64,000 bases of DNA from Streptomyces marincola (GTDB taxonomy: Bacteria > Actinomycetota > Actinomycetes > Streptomycetales > Streptomycetaceae): contig NZ_CP084541.1 in assembly GCF_020410765.1 (NCBI RefSeq), positions 987,001-1,051,000 on the forward strand. Reading direction: 5' to 3'. Below the pieces are notes generated by a model, which worked only from the letters and a program-made list of their open reading frames with translations, made no database searches and was not told the origin of the DNA. Below, in pieces: positions 17,369 through 25,760 of the stretch (positions are counted from its first letter, which is position 1; every line of letters begins with the position of its first letter). A program made the translations under genes and the position numbers.

Positions 17369-18273
17369 AGCGCTCCCCACTCCTCGACCATGGCGGCCAC
17401 CCGGGCCCGCTCCTGGGCGGGCAGCAGCGCGCTCGGCGCCCTGACCTCGCGCCGGCACAGCCCGAGCGCGGCCAGCGCCTCCTTCACGGCGGAGACGTTG
17501 TTCGCCGACTGCTGCCGCGCGCGCAACTCCTCGAACGGCCGGATCACTTCCCACACCTTCATCGCGGCCGGGTAGTCGGCGGCCCGCAGCGCCGCCAGCA
17601 TCTCCAGCGACAGCGCCGGCGCGACGTTCACCAGACCCGAGGTGAAGCCCGTCGCGCCGCACGCGAAGTACCCGGGCGCCGACAACTCCGCGAGACCCGC
17701 CACCCACACGAACCGGTCGAGTCCCGCGTCCCTGGCCACCGAGGCGAACCGCACCGGATCGGCCACCGCGTACTTCACCCCGATCACGTTCGGGCACGCC
17801 GCGCCCAACTGACCGATCGATTCCCCCTCGATCACCGGGTTCCGCACGTACGGCACGACCCCCACCTCGGGCACGGCCTCGGCCACCGCCCGGTGATACG
17901 CCACCCACCCCTCCTGGGACACATAGGGATGGACCGGCTGATGCACCATCACCATCTGCGCGCCCGCCTCGCGCGCCATGCGCGCCTCGGCCACCGCGGT
18001 CGGCAGGTCGTGCCCGACGCCGACCACGATCTGCGCCGCCCCCTCGGCCTCCGCGACCGTCAGCTCGACCTCGACCCGGCGCTCCTCGGGGGTCAGGCAG
18101 TAGAACTCGCTGGTGTTGCCGTTCGGGGTCAGCGTGCGCACGCCCCCGTCCAGCAGTCGACGCAGCAGCGCCCGGTAGACGTCCCGGTCCAGTCGGCCCG
18201 CCTCGTCGAACGGGCTGACGGAAATGGCCACCACGTCGGCGAGCGCCGCGCGTTGTGCCGCGAAGTCGTTCAC
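17365..18273 (-). CDS. DHDPS-family aldolase/dehydratase
   Basis: 302-aa N-acetylneuraminate lyase/DHDPS superfamily enzyme. Family features: ISVSPFDEAGRLD at the N-terminus, TPNGNTSEFYCLT in place of the usual TTGE loop, the tyrosine in GVVPYVRNP and the Schiff-base lysine in VIGVKYAVAD. It is a catabolic paralogue and not the lysine-pathway DapA, which is encoded at 57.7 kb. GTG 18273 overlaps the GntR stop (GTGA), and its stop overlaps the IlvD/Edd start. It probably converts the 2-keto-3-deoxy acid made by that dehydratase. Confidence 0.85.
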   Translation of the reverse strand: MNDFAAQRAALADVVAISVSPFDEAGRLDRDVYRALLRRLLDGGVRTLTPNGNTSEFYCLTPEERRVEVELTVAEAEGAAQIVVGVGHDLPTAVAEARMAREAGAQMVMVHQPVHPYVSQEGWVAYHRAVAEAVPEVGVVPYVRNPVIEGESIGQLGAACPNVIGVKYAVADPVRFASVARDAGLDRFVWVAGLAELSAPGYFACGATGFTSGLVNVAPALSLEMLAALRAADYPAAMKVWEVIRPFEELRARQQSANNVSAVKEALAALGLCRREVRAPSALLPAQERARVAAMVEEWGAL

Positions 18274-18962
18274 GCCTGAACCTCCTGTGCCTGTGCCAGG
18301 TCTTCCGGCGGCCCGTCCTGCGGGAAGGCCCGCCGGACGAAGCCCTCGATGTGTTCGCGCAGCAGCCCGCCGGTGCCCTCGGCGTCGCCGACCTCGGCGC
18401 GGGCCAGGATCGCCCGGTGCTCCTCCGCCTCGCGGTCCCAGGTGGGGTCCGCCTGCCAGGCGAAGGACGAGACCAGGGCGGCCTGGTCGCGCAGGTCGTC
18501 CAGCATCCGGGCCAGCAGCGGGTTCCCGCAGGGCAGGTACAGGGCACGGTGGAAGTCCCGGTTCGCCAGGGAGCGTTCCGCCGTGTCCACGGCCGTGTCG
18601 GCGCGCCGCAGCGCGTCGTGCGCGGCGTCGAGACCGGCCCCGGATGCCACCGTGCGGCGCACCGCCTCCGGTTCGAGCAGCAGCCGCACGTCGTAGACGG
18701 AACGGGCCATCTCCGCGTCCACCGTGCGCACCGCGGCGCCCTTGTACTCGCTCATCAGAACCAGCCCGCGGCCGGCCAAGGTCTTCAGCGCCTCCCTGAC
18801 GGGGGTCTTGGACACGCCGAAGTGGGCGGCCAGTTCGGTCTCCACCAGCGCGGAGCCGGGGGCCAGCCGTCCGGTGAGGATCGCGTGCGTCAGGTGCTGG
18901 AGAACGAACTGCGTCCGGGACGGAATGGGCACCGGCGGTGAGCCGGACAGGGGTGCATTCAT
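18270..18962 (-). CDS. GntR-family (FadR/FCD subfamily) transcriptional regulator
   Basis: 230-aa regulator with an N-terminal winged helix (residues about 15-80; LVETELAAHFGVSKTPVREAL is the recognition region, core SKTPVREAL) and a C-terminal all-helical FCD ligand domain (about 90-215) with the metal-binding pattern DVRLLLEPEA, DFHRAL and EEHRAIL. FCD regulators usually respond to organic or sugar acids. First gene of the GntR-DHDPS-IlvD operon; AT-rich repeats in its own leader suggest autoregulation. Confidence 0.92.
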   Translation of the reverse strand: MNAPLSGSPPVPIPSRTQFVLQHLTHAILTGRLAPGSALVETELAAHFGVSKTPVREALKTLAGRGLVLMSEYKGAAVRTVDAEMARSVYDVRLLLEPEAVRRTVASGAGLDAAHDALRRADTAVDTAERSLANRDFHRALYLPCGNPLLARMLDDLRDQAALVSSFAWQADPTWDREAEEHRAILARAEVGDAEGTGGLLREHIEGFVRRAFPQDGPPEDLAQAQEVQA

Positions 18963-18982
18963 ACAGCGGGGCCTCGGATCTC

Positions 18983-19012
18983 ACATATGGCATCTCGTAT
19001 ATGACATATGGC
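18983..19012. promoter_or_regulatory. Repeated AT-rich operator of the GntR operon
   Basis: Two direct copies of ACATATGGC (18983-18991 and 19004-19012) are 21 bp apart, two helical turns. ATATGACATAT (18999-19009) is an odd palindrome around a central A. The sites lie just downstream of the predicted transcription start. Confidence 0.55.
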
Positions 19013-19033
19013 GTACGACATGCGGTGCGCACG

Positions 19034-19062
19034 AAGGTAGGCCCGAGGGGAGGCCGCGTCAA
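19034..19062 (-). promoter_or_regulatory. Promoter of the GntR-DHDPS-IlvD/Edd operon
   Basis: Minus-strand -35 TTGACG (19062-19057), 17-nt spacer, -10 TACCTT (19039-19034). Confidence 0.6.
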
Positions 19063-19085
19063 CGCCTGGGACAAAATTGGTGGGA

Positions 19086-19131
19086 GCGCGCCCATGCCTC
19101 GGCGGGCCGGCCCGCCGAGGCATGGGCGCGC
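19086..19131. terminator. 46-bp perfect palindrome, strong terminator
   Basis: Two 23-base arms pair without a mismatch around position 19108/19109 (outer bases GCGCGCCCATG, inner GGCGGGCC). It lies 17 nt after the FAD monooxygenase stop and 24 nt before the -35 of the GntR promoter. It is followed on the minus strand by an AATTTTGT stretch. Confidence 0.75.
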
Positions 19132-19147
19132 GAGCGGGCGCGGCTCC

Positions 19148-20572
19148 TCAGCCCGCCGTGCCGAACCACGTGTCGAGCCGGTCGCACAGCTCCCGCTGCT
19201 CCTCGCCAGCCCACACCACGTGCCCGTCCGGGCGCAGCAGCACCGCGGGCACGTCGAGTTCCTCACTGCCGTCGAGAACGTGGTCGACCCGGTCCGCCCA
19301 GCCCGCCACCGACAGCAGCCCGGTCCGGTCGAGCAGGAGCCCACGGCCGCCGTGCATCAGTCCGTAGAGGCGCCCACGCCGCAACCTCACGTCCCGCAGC
19401 CGCCTGCCGAGCAGTTCGTGCCCCTCGCCGACGTCGTAGCGCACGCCGATCGCGGTGATCTTCTCGATGAGGTACCGGTTCACCTCGTCGAAGTCCATCA
19501 GTTCCGAGATCAGCCCGCGCATGGCCCGGCCCCCCGGATCGGCGGAGAGCAACGCGGTCTGCGCCCGCGTGTTCTCCAGCACCGCGGCGGCCACCGGGTG
19601 CCGTTCCGCGTGGTAGGTGTCCAGCAGCCCGTCCGGCGCCCACCCGTTGACCTCGGCGGCCAGCTTCCAGCCGAGGTTGAACGCGTCCTGAATGCCCAGG
19701 TTCAGCCCCTGCCCGCCCGTCGGCGGGTGCACGTGCGCGGCGTCCCCCGCCAGCAGCACGCGCCCGGTCCGGTAGCGCTCGGCCAGCCGGGTCGCGTCAC
19801 CGAAACGAGAGATCCAGCGCGGCGCGTGCACGCCGAAGTCGGTGCCCGCGACCGCCCGCAGCCGCTGCCTCAGCTCCTCCAGGGTCGGCGGGCCCGAGCG
19901 ATCCCCCGCCACCCCGTCCGCCGGCACGATGACGCGGTACACCCCGCCCCCGAGCGGCATCGTGCCGAATCGCGTCTGCGTCCTGCGGACCTCGGACACC
20001 ACGGCGGCCATCGCCTCCGGCGACGCGGTCACCTCCACCTCGGCCAGCAGGGTCTCGATCCTGGCCGGCTCGCCGGGGAAGCCGACACCGAGCAGCTTGC
20101 GCACCGTGCTGCGCCCGCCGTCGCAGCCGACGAGGTAGCGCGAGCGCAGCCGCGTGCCGTCGGCCAGTTCCGCCGTCACCCCGTCCCCGTCCTGGCTCAG
20201 CCCGGTCAGCGTCCACCCACGCCTGAGCTCGGCGCCGAGCCCGGTGGCGTGCTCGGCCAGCAGGCGCTCGGTGATCCGCTGCGGGATGGCGAGGACGTAC
20301 GCGTGCGCGGTGTCCAGCCCCTCGGGCCACGGCTTGTCGATGCCGGCGAAGAACCCGCCGGTCGCGAACCGTTCGCCGTGCGCGAGGAACCGCTCCAGCA
20401 GACCGCGCTGGTCCATCACCTCGACGCTGCGCGCGTGCAGGCCGAGCGCGCGGGACTGCACGGTCGGCTCGGCCAACGCATCGAGCACGACCGCACCCAC
20501 CCCGGCCAGCCGCAGCTCGCCCGCCAGCATCAGCCCGGTCGGCCCCGCGCCGACCACGATCACATCGATCAT
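19148..20572 (-). CDS. FAD-dependent aromatic monooxygenase (PHBH-fold, group A)
   Basis: 474-aa flavoprotein hydroxylase with an N-terminal dinucleotide fold IVVGAGPTGLMLAGEL, the DG motif YLVGCDGGRSTVRKLLG and the GD motif LLAGDAAHVHPPTGGQGLN. A C-terminal thioredoxin-like domain of about 100 residues is typical of the PheA/TetX/rifampicin-monooxygenase type. It hydroxylates an aromatic or polyketide substrate using NAD(P)H and O2; the substrate cannot be inferred and no biosynthetic cluster is adjacent. ATG 20572 is the start that leads straight into the FAD fold. It is transcribed alone. Confidence 0.87.
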   Translation of the reverse strand: MIDVIVVGAGPTGLMLAGELRLAGVGAVVLDALAEPTVQSRALGLHARSVEVMDQRGLLERFLAHGERFATGGFFAGIDKPWPEGLDTAHAYVLAIPQRITERLLAEHATGLGAELRRGWTLTGLSQDGDGVTAELADGTRLRSRYLVGCDGGRSTVRKLLGVGFPGEPARIETLLAEVEVTASPEAMAAVVSEVRRTQTRFGTMPLGGGVYRVIVPADGVAGDRSGPPTLEELRQRLRAVAGTDFGVHAPRWISRFGDATRLAERYRTGRVLLAGDAAHVHPPTGGQGLNLGIQDAFNLGWKLAAEVNGWAPDGLLDTYHAERHPVAAAVLENTRAQTALLSADPGGRAMRGLISELMDFDEVNRYLIEKITAIGVRYDVGEGHELLGRRLRDVRLRRGRLYGLMHGGRGLLLDRTGLLSVAGWADRVDHVLDGSEELDVPAVLLRPDGHVVWAGEEQRELCDRLDTWFGTAG

Positions 20573-20669
20573 CACGCCCCATTTCCGCGCGTAGTGCGCT
20601 TTGGCGGGCGATTGTGCGGCATACCGGGGGCCTTGCCGCAAGCCCCGGGGTGCGCTATACGTTAAGAGT

Positions 20670-20692
20670 GGCGAGGAGTTGATTCCCTCGCC
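20670..20692. terminator. Hairpin downstream of the DUF4011 helicase gene
   Basis: GGCGAGG (20670-20676) and CCTCGCC (20686-20692) form a perfect 7-bp stem with a 9-nt AT-rich loop, about 75 nt past the stop at 20768. It marks the left end of the defence island. It could also act in the leader of the monooxygenase gene. Confidence 0.45.
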
Positions 20693-20767
20693 CTCTTCGT
20701 CCCCCTCCGTGAATGCGATGCCTGCCGAATGGCTCGGGACAGCGCGGAATTGGCTCCACGGCACCGG

Positions 20768-23700
20768 TCAGGTGGCAGTGAGGGAGTCCTCGCCGCCGTG
20801 CAGATGTCCCAGGCCGAACAGGGCGACGAGGTCTTTTTCCAGGGCGCTGCGAATATCCGGGCCCAGCCGTTTCCAGCCGAAGAAGTCGCCAGCCCGCGTC
20901 ATCAATTCGGAGCCGGAGATCCCGGGCATTTCGGCGGCCAGTTCCCGCAGCACGAGTTGGCGTTCGACGGGCGCGATCTGACCGACCCGGCGTGTGACGG
21001 CCCTGGTCGGGCGCCGGGCCACGCCGATGTCCCGGCCAGAGAGCTGGTAGAAATCGCCGTCCCGAGCGATCGTGCCCGAGCCGACGAGACCACGCAGCGC
21101 CTGCTGAACACTGCCGCGGCTCCGGCTACTGGCCCGTGCCAGCCCCCACGCCTCCCGGGCCCGCTGCACCAGAAGATCCTCGTGCACGGGCCCCTCCGTC
21201 TCGGTGACGCCGATCAGCAGCTGCCTCAACTGCGGCCTGGCTTCTGGAGTGTGCAATTCCGCGGTCGGCGACAACGTCGGCACGTACACGACGTAGTCCA
21301 CGGCCCACCCGCGGTCCGGCTCCGTCGTGACAGGAACCCTTTCTTGATCCACAGAGGTGACGACGACATCCTCTTGGCTCGAACGGGCGCCCTCCGCTTC
21401 GACATTCCGCGTCCGGGCTTCGGACGCGTTCGCAACGGCGGCCTGGACCGCTGCCCGCAGGCGCGCCTCGGCGGCCTCCCTGGCCCGGTACCAATCGGTG
21501 CCCCAAATCCGGAAGAGCTGCCAGCCGAGACCGGTCAGCACCTCTTCCCTCAGCCGGTCCCGGTCACGCGCCGCCTTCGACGAGTGATACATCGCGCCGT
21601 CGCACTCGATCCCGAGCGCGAACCCTCCCGGCGCGTCGGGGTGACGAAGGCCGAGGTCGATGCGATATCCGGCGACTCCCACTTGGGGCTGCACGGAATA
21701 ACCCCACTCGCGCAGCACATGGTAAACAGACTCCTCGAACGGGCTTTCCGGCGTGGCGTCCGCGTCCGGACCGGAATCGTGTGCCAACGCGACAGGCCCG
21801 CGCTCGGCATAGTCCAGATAGCGCTTGAGGTACTGCACGCTTTCGCTGCCACCGTCTCCCATGGCACCGCTGAGGAACGAGGCGACCACCTCGGTCCGGT
21901 AGCGAGCCCTGGTGACGGCCACATTAAGGCGTTTCCAGCCACCGTCCCGGTTGAGGGGCCCGAAATCCTTCCTGAATCGGCCATGTTCGTCCGGCCCGTA
22001 CCCCACGGACAGGATCATGACGTCCCGCTCGTCGCCCTGCACCGATTCCAAGTTTTTGACGAAGAAGCCGCCGAGACGGTCCTCGGTGAAATGCGCATCG
22101 AGATCCGGTCGGTTCAGGCGGGCCTGCTGCACGGCGAGGTCGATGGCGGATGCCTGGGCCTGCGAGAGCGCGACGACGCCGAGGGTACGGCCTGGCCTGG
22201 TATCGAAGTGGTGGAGGACGCGCTGGGCGACGTACTCGGCTTCCCGCCAGTTGTGCTGGCGGCCCCCTCGGTCGTACCGGCCGTCGGCGACGTGGAAGAA
22301 ACCGACCCCGACGTCGTTCCCCGCATCGAGCGCCCCGGGGAATGTGATCATCGAATTCCCGTAGAACTCCCGGTTGGAGAACGTGATCAGGTCCTCGTGC
22401 CGGCTGCGGTAGTGCCAGCGCAGGGGCATCTCCCGCAGGGCCGCGGCAGCGCAGGCATTGAGCAGCGACGGGAAGTCTTTCGGCGAGTCCTCCGGCGCGT
22501 CCTCGTCGTAGCCGTCGCTGTCAGCCTCGACGGCCAATTCGAAGAACGACGTCGGAGGCAACTGCTTGGCATCGCCGGCCACAATCAGGGATGTGGCCCG
22601 GTACACGCAGTTGATGGCGTCAGCCGGGCGCACCTGGGACGCCTCATCGAAGATCACCACGTCAAAGGTGAATCCCGGGGGGAGGAGTTCACTGACGGTC
22701 AGCGGACTCATCATGAAGCACGGCTTCAGTGCCCCGACCACGTCCCTGGCCTTCCACAGCAGGGTACGCACCGGCATGCGGGGCCGTTTCATCTCCGACT
22801 GCCGGATGATCTCCGCGCTGGCACCACCGAGCAGGTTCCGCGGACGGCGGCCGTTGCACGTCTCGACGACGGCGCCGCTCGCGGCTTCGATCAGGCGCCT
22901 GTCCGCCTCCCGATACTGCTCCACCCGGGCATCGAGGTCGGCGGACCGGACGGCCGACAGCCGTTCGTCGCTTTCCAACACGTCATCCGCCCAGCCGCGC
23001 AGTACCGCGTACTCAACGGCTGTGCCGAAGTCCTCTCCTCGCAAGCCCTGCTCGACGGCACTGGTCACGAGCGGATCGATGCGGTGTTCCGCGAGCACGG
23101 CCAGCCCGCGCCGGAAGGCTTGCCACTCGGCCGGCCCCTGCGGATCGCTCCTCAGCCGCTCGATGACCGGCTCGGCCCGTTCGAACGAGCCGAGCAGAGC
23201 GGGAGCCAGTTCTCTCCTCCTGCTTTGCCCGAAAAGGTTGAGTATGCCGGTCACCGCCCCGGTCCAGCGTTCCGCTCGGCGCTCCGCCGCGTCGCACCAT
23301 TCGGCCAACGCGGCACGCGCGCTCGTCGCGAGCAGGGCAGGGAGTGTGCTGGCTTCCATGCCGTCGGCCAGGTGGGCGGCGAGGAGCTGGGGCCGGTCGA
23401 CGGCCGTGCTCAGTTCCAGGACACGCTCGGCCGTCGCGAGGGCCTGTTCCAGGCCGGCGACGCCCGAGGCGTCCCGGGCCGCGTACCGGCCGAGCACCGG
23501 GGTTGTCTCGTCCGCCAGCCGCCTGACCTCGGCGGCTGCCCGATACCAGGCCAGCGCCTGGTCGAGCTGCCCGATCAGGGCCTTGCGCCACACCCGGTCC
23601 CTGGTGAGGGCCGTCACCGCCTCGCGGTCGGCCTTGTACTGGTCGGAGAAGAGGCGGGCCAGGCGGCCTCGGTGCTGAGTACCGAACCGCTCGACGATCG

Positions 23701-25648
23701 CGGGTAGTTCTTCGGCTTCGGTCACCCGCGCGTCGAACACCTTCTCGGCCGCCGCAGCCGCCTCGGTTTCCGCCACGATCGCCCGTCGGAGCCGGTCCGC
23801 GGCGTGTCTGGCCCGGTCAAGCCCCTCGGGCCGCAACCACTCCGCGAGCGGCCGGAACTCGGCCCCGGCCAGGTCGGTGAGGTGCAGGAGCGCGAGCGCT
23901 TCACCGGGCGTCGCGGGCTCGCGTGCTCCCAGTTCCTCGGCCAGCTGCGCGAGGGGCCCGCTCGCCCCCTCGGCCATGCCCCCCGTCGACTTCTCCGTCC
24001 AGGACGGCAGACCGGAACGCAACGCGTCCACCACGGCGCGCAGCTCCCGTTCGGTACGCGGCCTTGGTCCTGAGCCCGCGAACGGCCGCTCCCGTGCCAC
24101 CGCCCGCACCGCGCTCATGGCCTCCGCCGCCTCCGCGAGCACGGAGGTCTCGGCGGTACCGACCAGCCCGCGCCAGACGAACGCCGGACCCTCGGCGGCA
24201 GGTCGCCACGAGCGGCCGATGGCCGCCGCGGCGTCGAGCACCCGCTGAAGGCCGTCAGCGGTCAGGCCGCCCCGGCCTGCCTGATGACTCGCGGGTACGG
24301 CGAGGCCGGGCGTCTCACGCTGTTCCAGCCGGACCAGCCGGCCGAGCACCTCATGCAGCGTGCGTCCCAACGGCTGCCTGACCTCATTCATGGCCGCAGC
24401 GTGAGCGGACAGTTCGGCCCTCAGCCGCCGGGCCCGTTCGAGCTCGTGACCCGCCGCCCCCGTGACCCGCACCTCGCTTCTCAGCACCCTGGCCAGCTCT
24501 CCTGCGACGGCCTTCTTGGACGTGTCACCGCTGTGCAGAGCGAGGACGAAGTCGTCGAGGCCGACTGCGCGGAGCCGGTTGCGCACGACGTCCAGAGCCG
24601 CCGCCTTCTCACTCACGAACAGGACCCGCTGCCCCGCGTGCATGAGCGCGGCGATCATGTTGGTGATGGTCTGGCTCTTGCCCGTGCCAGGTGGGCCGCT
24701 CATCACGAACGAGCGCCCAGCCAGAGCCGCGGCGATGCATTGGCGTTGCGAGGCATCGGCGTCCATGACCAGCGGGGTGTCCTCCGGCGGCAGCACCTCG
24801 TCGATGCGGTCGGCGTCCGGCGGCTCGAACGCGATGCCGTCGCCGACGGACCGGGCACGCGGTCCCAACGCCACCGCGCGGACCAGAGGGTGGCGCAGGA
24901 TGCGCTCCTCGTTCTGCGCCAGGTCCTGGTACATGGCTTCCTTGTGGGAAGCGAACAGCCCGAGGACCACGTTCTCCTCCACACGCCATCCCGGCTGTTC
25001 CCGCACGCATTCCCGGGCGGCGGCCAGCACCTTCGCCGGCTCGGCCGGGTCAGCACTGGTCACCGGCTCCCAGTTCACGCCGAGGTGGCCCAGTTTCACG
25101 GCGAGGGCCGGATTGTGGGCACGTTCCTGCCCCTCGGCGGCGCGCAGCCGGTGCCGCCCGTCGTTGCCCCGGCGCAGCTCGACCGGCACCAGCAGAAGCG
25201 GCGCCTTACTGGTCTCCTCGGCGCCGCCTTCCCGCCAGTCGAGCATGGCGACCCCGAGCCACAGGACCCACAGACCGTAGTCGTTGTACATCTGGCTCGC
25301 CTTGCGGCGCAGTTGGTTCAGCGAGTCGTCCAGCGCGGCTTGCGAGTGCTTCTGCGTGAGAATGGCGCGCGCCTGGTTGTGCGCGGGCTCGACGGCCTGG
25401 TCCTCGCTCTCGCGTACCGGTGCGAAGGTCAGTCCCCGGCCCAGGCCGGCCAGCAGGGTTGTCGCGTCCGGCGCTTTGAGCTCCAGCGTGCCGCGCCTGG
25501 TGTGGCGGAAGTTGAGCAGTCTGTTGCGACCGCCCATGTCGAGCAGGGAACCGCGCCAGGTCGCCAGCACCTTGCGCAATGCCTGCTCGTCGGAATCACC
25601 CGGCCCGGCCGACGCTGCTGCTTCCGGATGGATGCCATTGCTCCTCAC
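20768..25648 (-). CDS. DUF4011 - SF1 helicase - Vsr-like nuclease - DUF3320 defence protein
   Basis: About 1626-aa multidomain protein. In order: DUF4011 (about 20-220, LLDMGGRNRLLNFRH); SF1 helicase with Walker A GPPGTGKSQT (about 318-327), a long helical insertion, Walker B DEAS near 998, VAGDAKQLPPTSFF, and C-terminal motifs ESVQGDERDVMILSVGY and NVAVTRAR; a PD-(D/E)XK/Vsr-like nuclease (about 1290-1390; DLGLRHPD, GIECDGAMYH, LGWQLFRIWGTDWY); DUF3320 at the C-terminus (about 1470-1600). From memory, the DUF4011-helicase-Vsr architecture is a reported single-gene antiphage system (Hhe). GTG 25648 has GGAGG 4 nt upstream; an alternative start at 25834 would overlap the upstream gene by 74 bp. 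Confidence 0.85.
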   Translation of the reverse strand: MRSNGIHPEAAASAGPGDSDEQALRKVLATWRGSLLDMGGRNRLLNFRHTRRGTLELKAPDATTLLAGLGRGLTFAPVRESEDQAVEPAHNQARAILTQKHSQAALDDSLNQLRRKASQMYNDYGLWVLWLGVAMLDWREGGAEETSKAPLLLVPVELRRGNDGRHRLRAAEGQERAHNPALAVKLGHLGVNWEPVTSADPAEPAKVLAAARECVREQPGWRVEENVVLGLFASHKEAMYQDLAQNEERILRHPLVRAVALGPRARSVGDGIAFEPPDADRIDEVLPPEDTPLVMDADASQRQCIAAALAGRSFVMSGPPGTGKSQTITNMIAALMHAGQRVLFVSEKAAALDVVRNRLRAVGLDDFVLALHSGDTSKKAVAGELARVLRSEVRVTGAAGHELERARRLRAELSAHAAAMNEVRQPLGRTLHEVLGRLVRLEQRETPGLAVPASHQAGRGGLTADGLQRVLDAAAAIGRSWRPAAEGPAFVWRGLVGTAETSVLAEAAEAMSAVRAVARERPFAGSGPRPRTERELRAVVDALRSGLPSWTEKSTGGMAEGASGPLAQLAEELGAREPATPGEALALLHLTDLAGAEFRPLAEWLRPEGLDRARHAADRLRRAIVAETEAAAAAEKVFDARVTEAEELPAIVERFGTQHRGRLARLFSDQYKADREAVTALTRDRVWRKALIGQLDQALAWYRAAAEVRRLADETTPVLGRYAARDASGVAGLEQALATAERVLELSTAVDRPQLLAAHLADGMEASTLPALLATSARAALAEWCDAAERRAERWTGAVTGILNLFGQSRRRELAPALLGSFERAEPVIERLRSDPQGPAEWQAFRRGLAVLAEHRIDPLVTSAVEQGLRGEDFGTAVEYAVLRGWADDVLESDERLSAVRSADLDARVEQYREADRRLIEAASGAVVETCNGRRPRNLLGGASAEIIRQSEMKRPRMPVRTLLWKARDVVGALKPCFMMSPLTVSELLPPGFTFDVVIFDEASQVRPADAINCVYRATSLIVAGDAKQLPPTSFFELAVEADSDGYDEDAPEDSPKDFPSLLNACAAAALREMPLRWHYRSRHEDLITFSNREFYGNSMITFPGALDAGNDVGVGFFHVADGRYDRGGRQHNWREAEYVAQRVLHHFDTRPGRTLGVVALSQAQASAIDLAVQQARLNRPDLDAHFTEDRLGGFFVKNLESVQGDERDVMILSVGYGPDEHGRFRKDFGPLNRDGGWKRLNVAVTRARYRTEVVASFLSGAMGDGGSESVQYLKRYLDYAERGPVALAHDSGPDADATPESPFEESVYHVLREWGYSVQPQVGVAGYRIDLGLRHPDAPGGFALGIECDGAMYHSSKAARDRDRLREEVLTGLGWQLFRIWGTDWYRAREAAEARLRAAVQAAVANASEARTRNVEAEGARSSQEDVVVTSVDQERVPVTTEPDRGWAVDYVVYVPTLSPTAELHTPEARPQLRQLLIGVTETEGPVHEDLLVQRAREAWGLARASSRSRGSVQQALRGLVGSGTIARDGDFYQLSGRDIGVARRPTRAVTRRVGQIAPVERQLVLRELAAEMPGISGSELMTRAGDFFGWKRLGPDIRSALEKDLVALFGLGHLHGGEDSLTAT

Positions 25649-25760
25649 GGGACCTCCGCTGTCCGTGCTCGCCGTCGCCTCGTCCGCTGACCGATCCGCC
25701 CACCGTAGCTGTCCGTGCGCCCTGAGCGACACCGTGCGGGCAGCGCGGCGCCGGGCGGGC

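Noticed and set aside
17365..18273. Second dapA for lysine synthesis
   Set aside because: The TTGE loop is replaced by GNTSEF, and the gene is locked into a GntR/IlvD-Edd catabolic operon.
15632..18547. Very long continuous frames through the IlvD/Edd, DHDPS and GntR genes
   Set aside because: They arise because the genes overlap by 4 bp in high-GC DNA; the true starts are the GTGs at 17368 and 18273 within GTGA overlaps.
19148..20572. Part of a polyketide antibiotic cluster
   Set aside because: The monooxygenase stands alone; no synthase, cyclase or resistance gene is adjacent.
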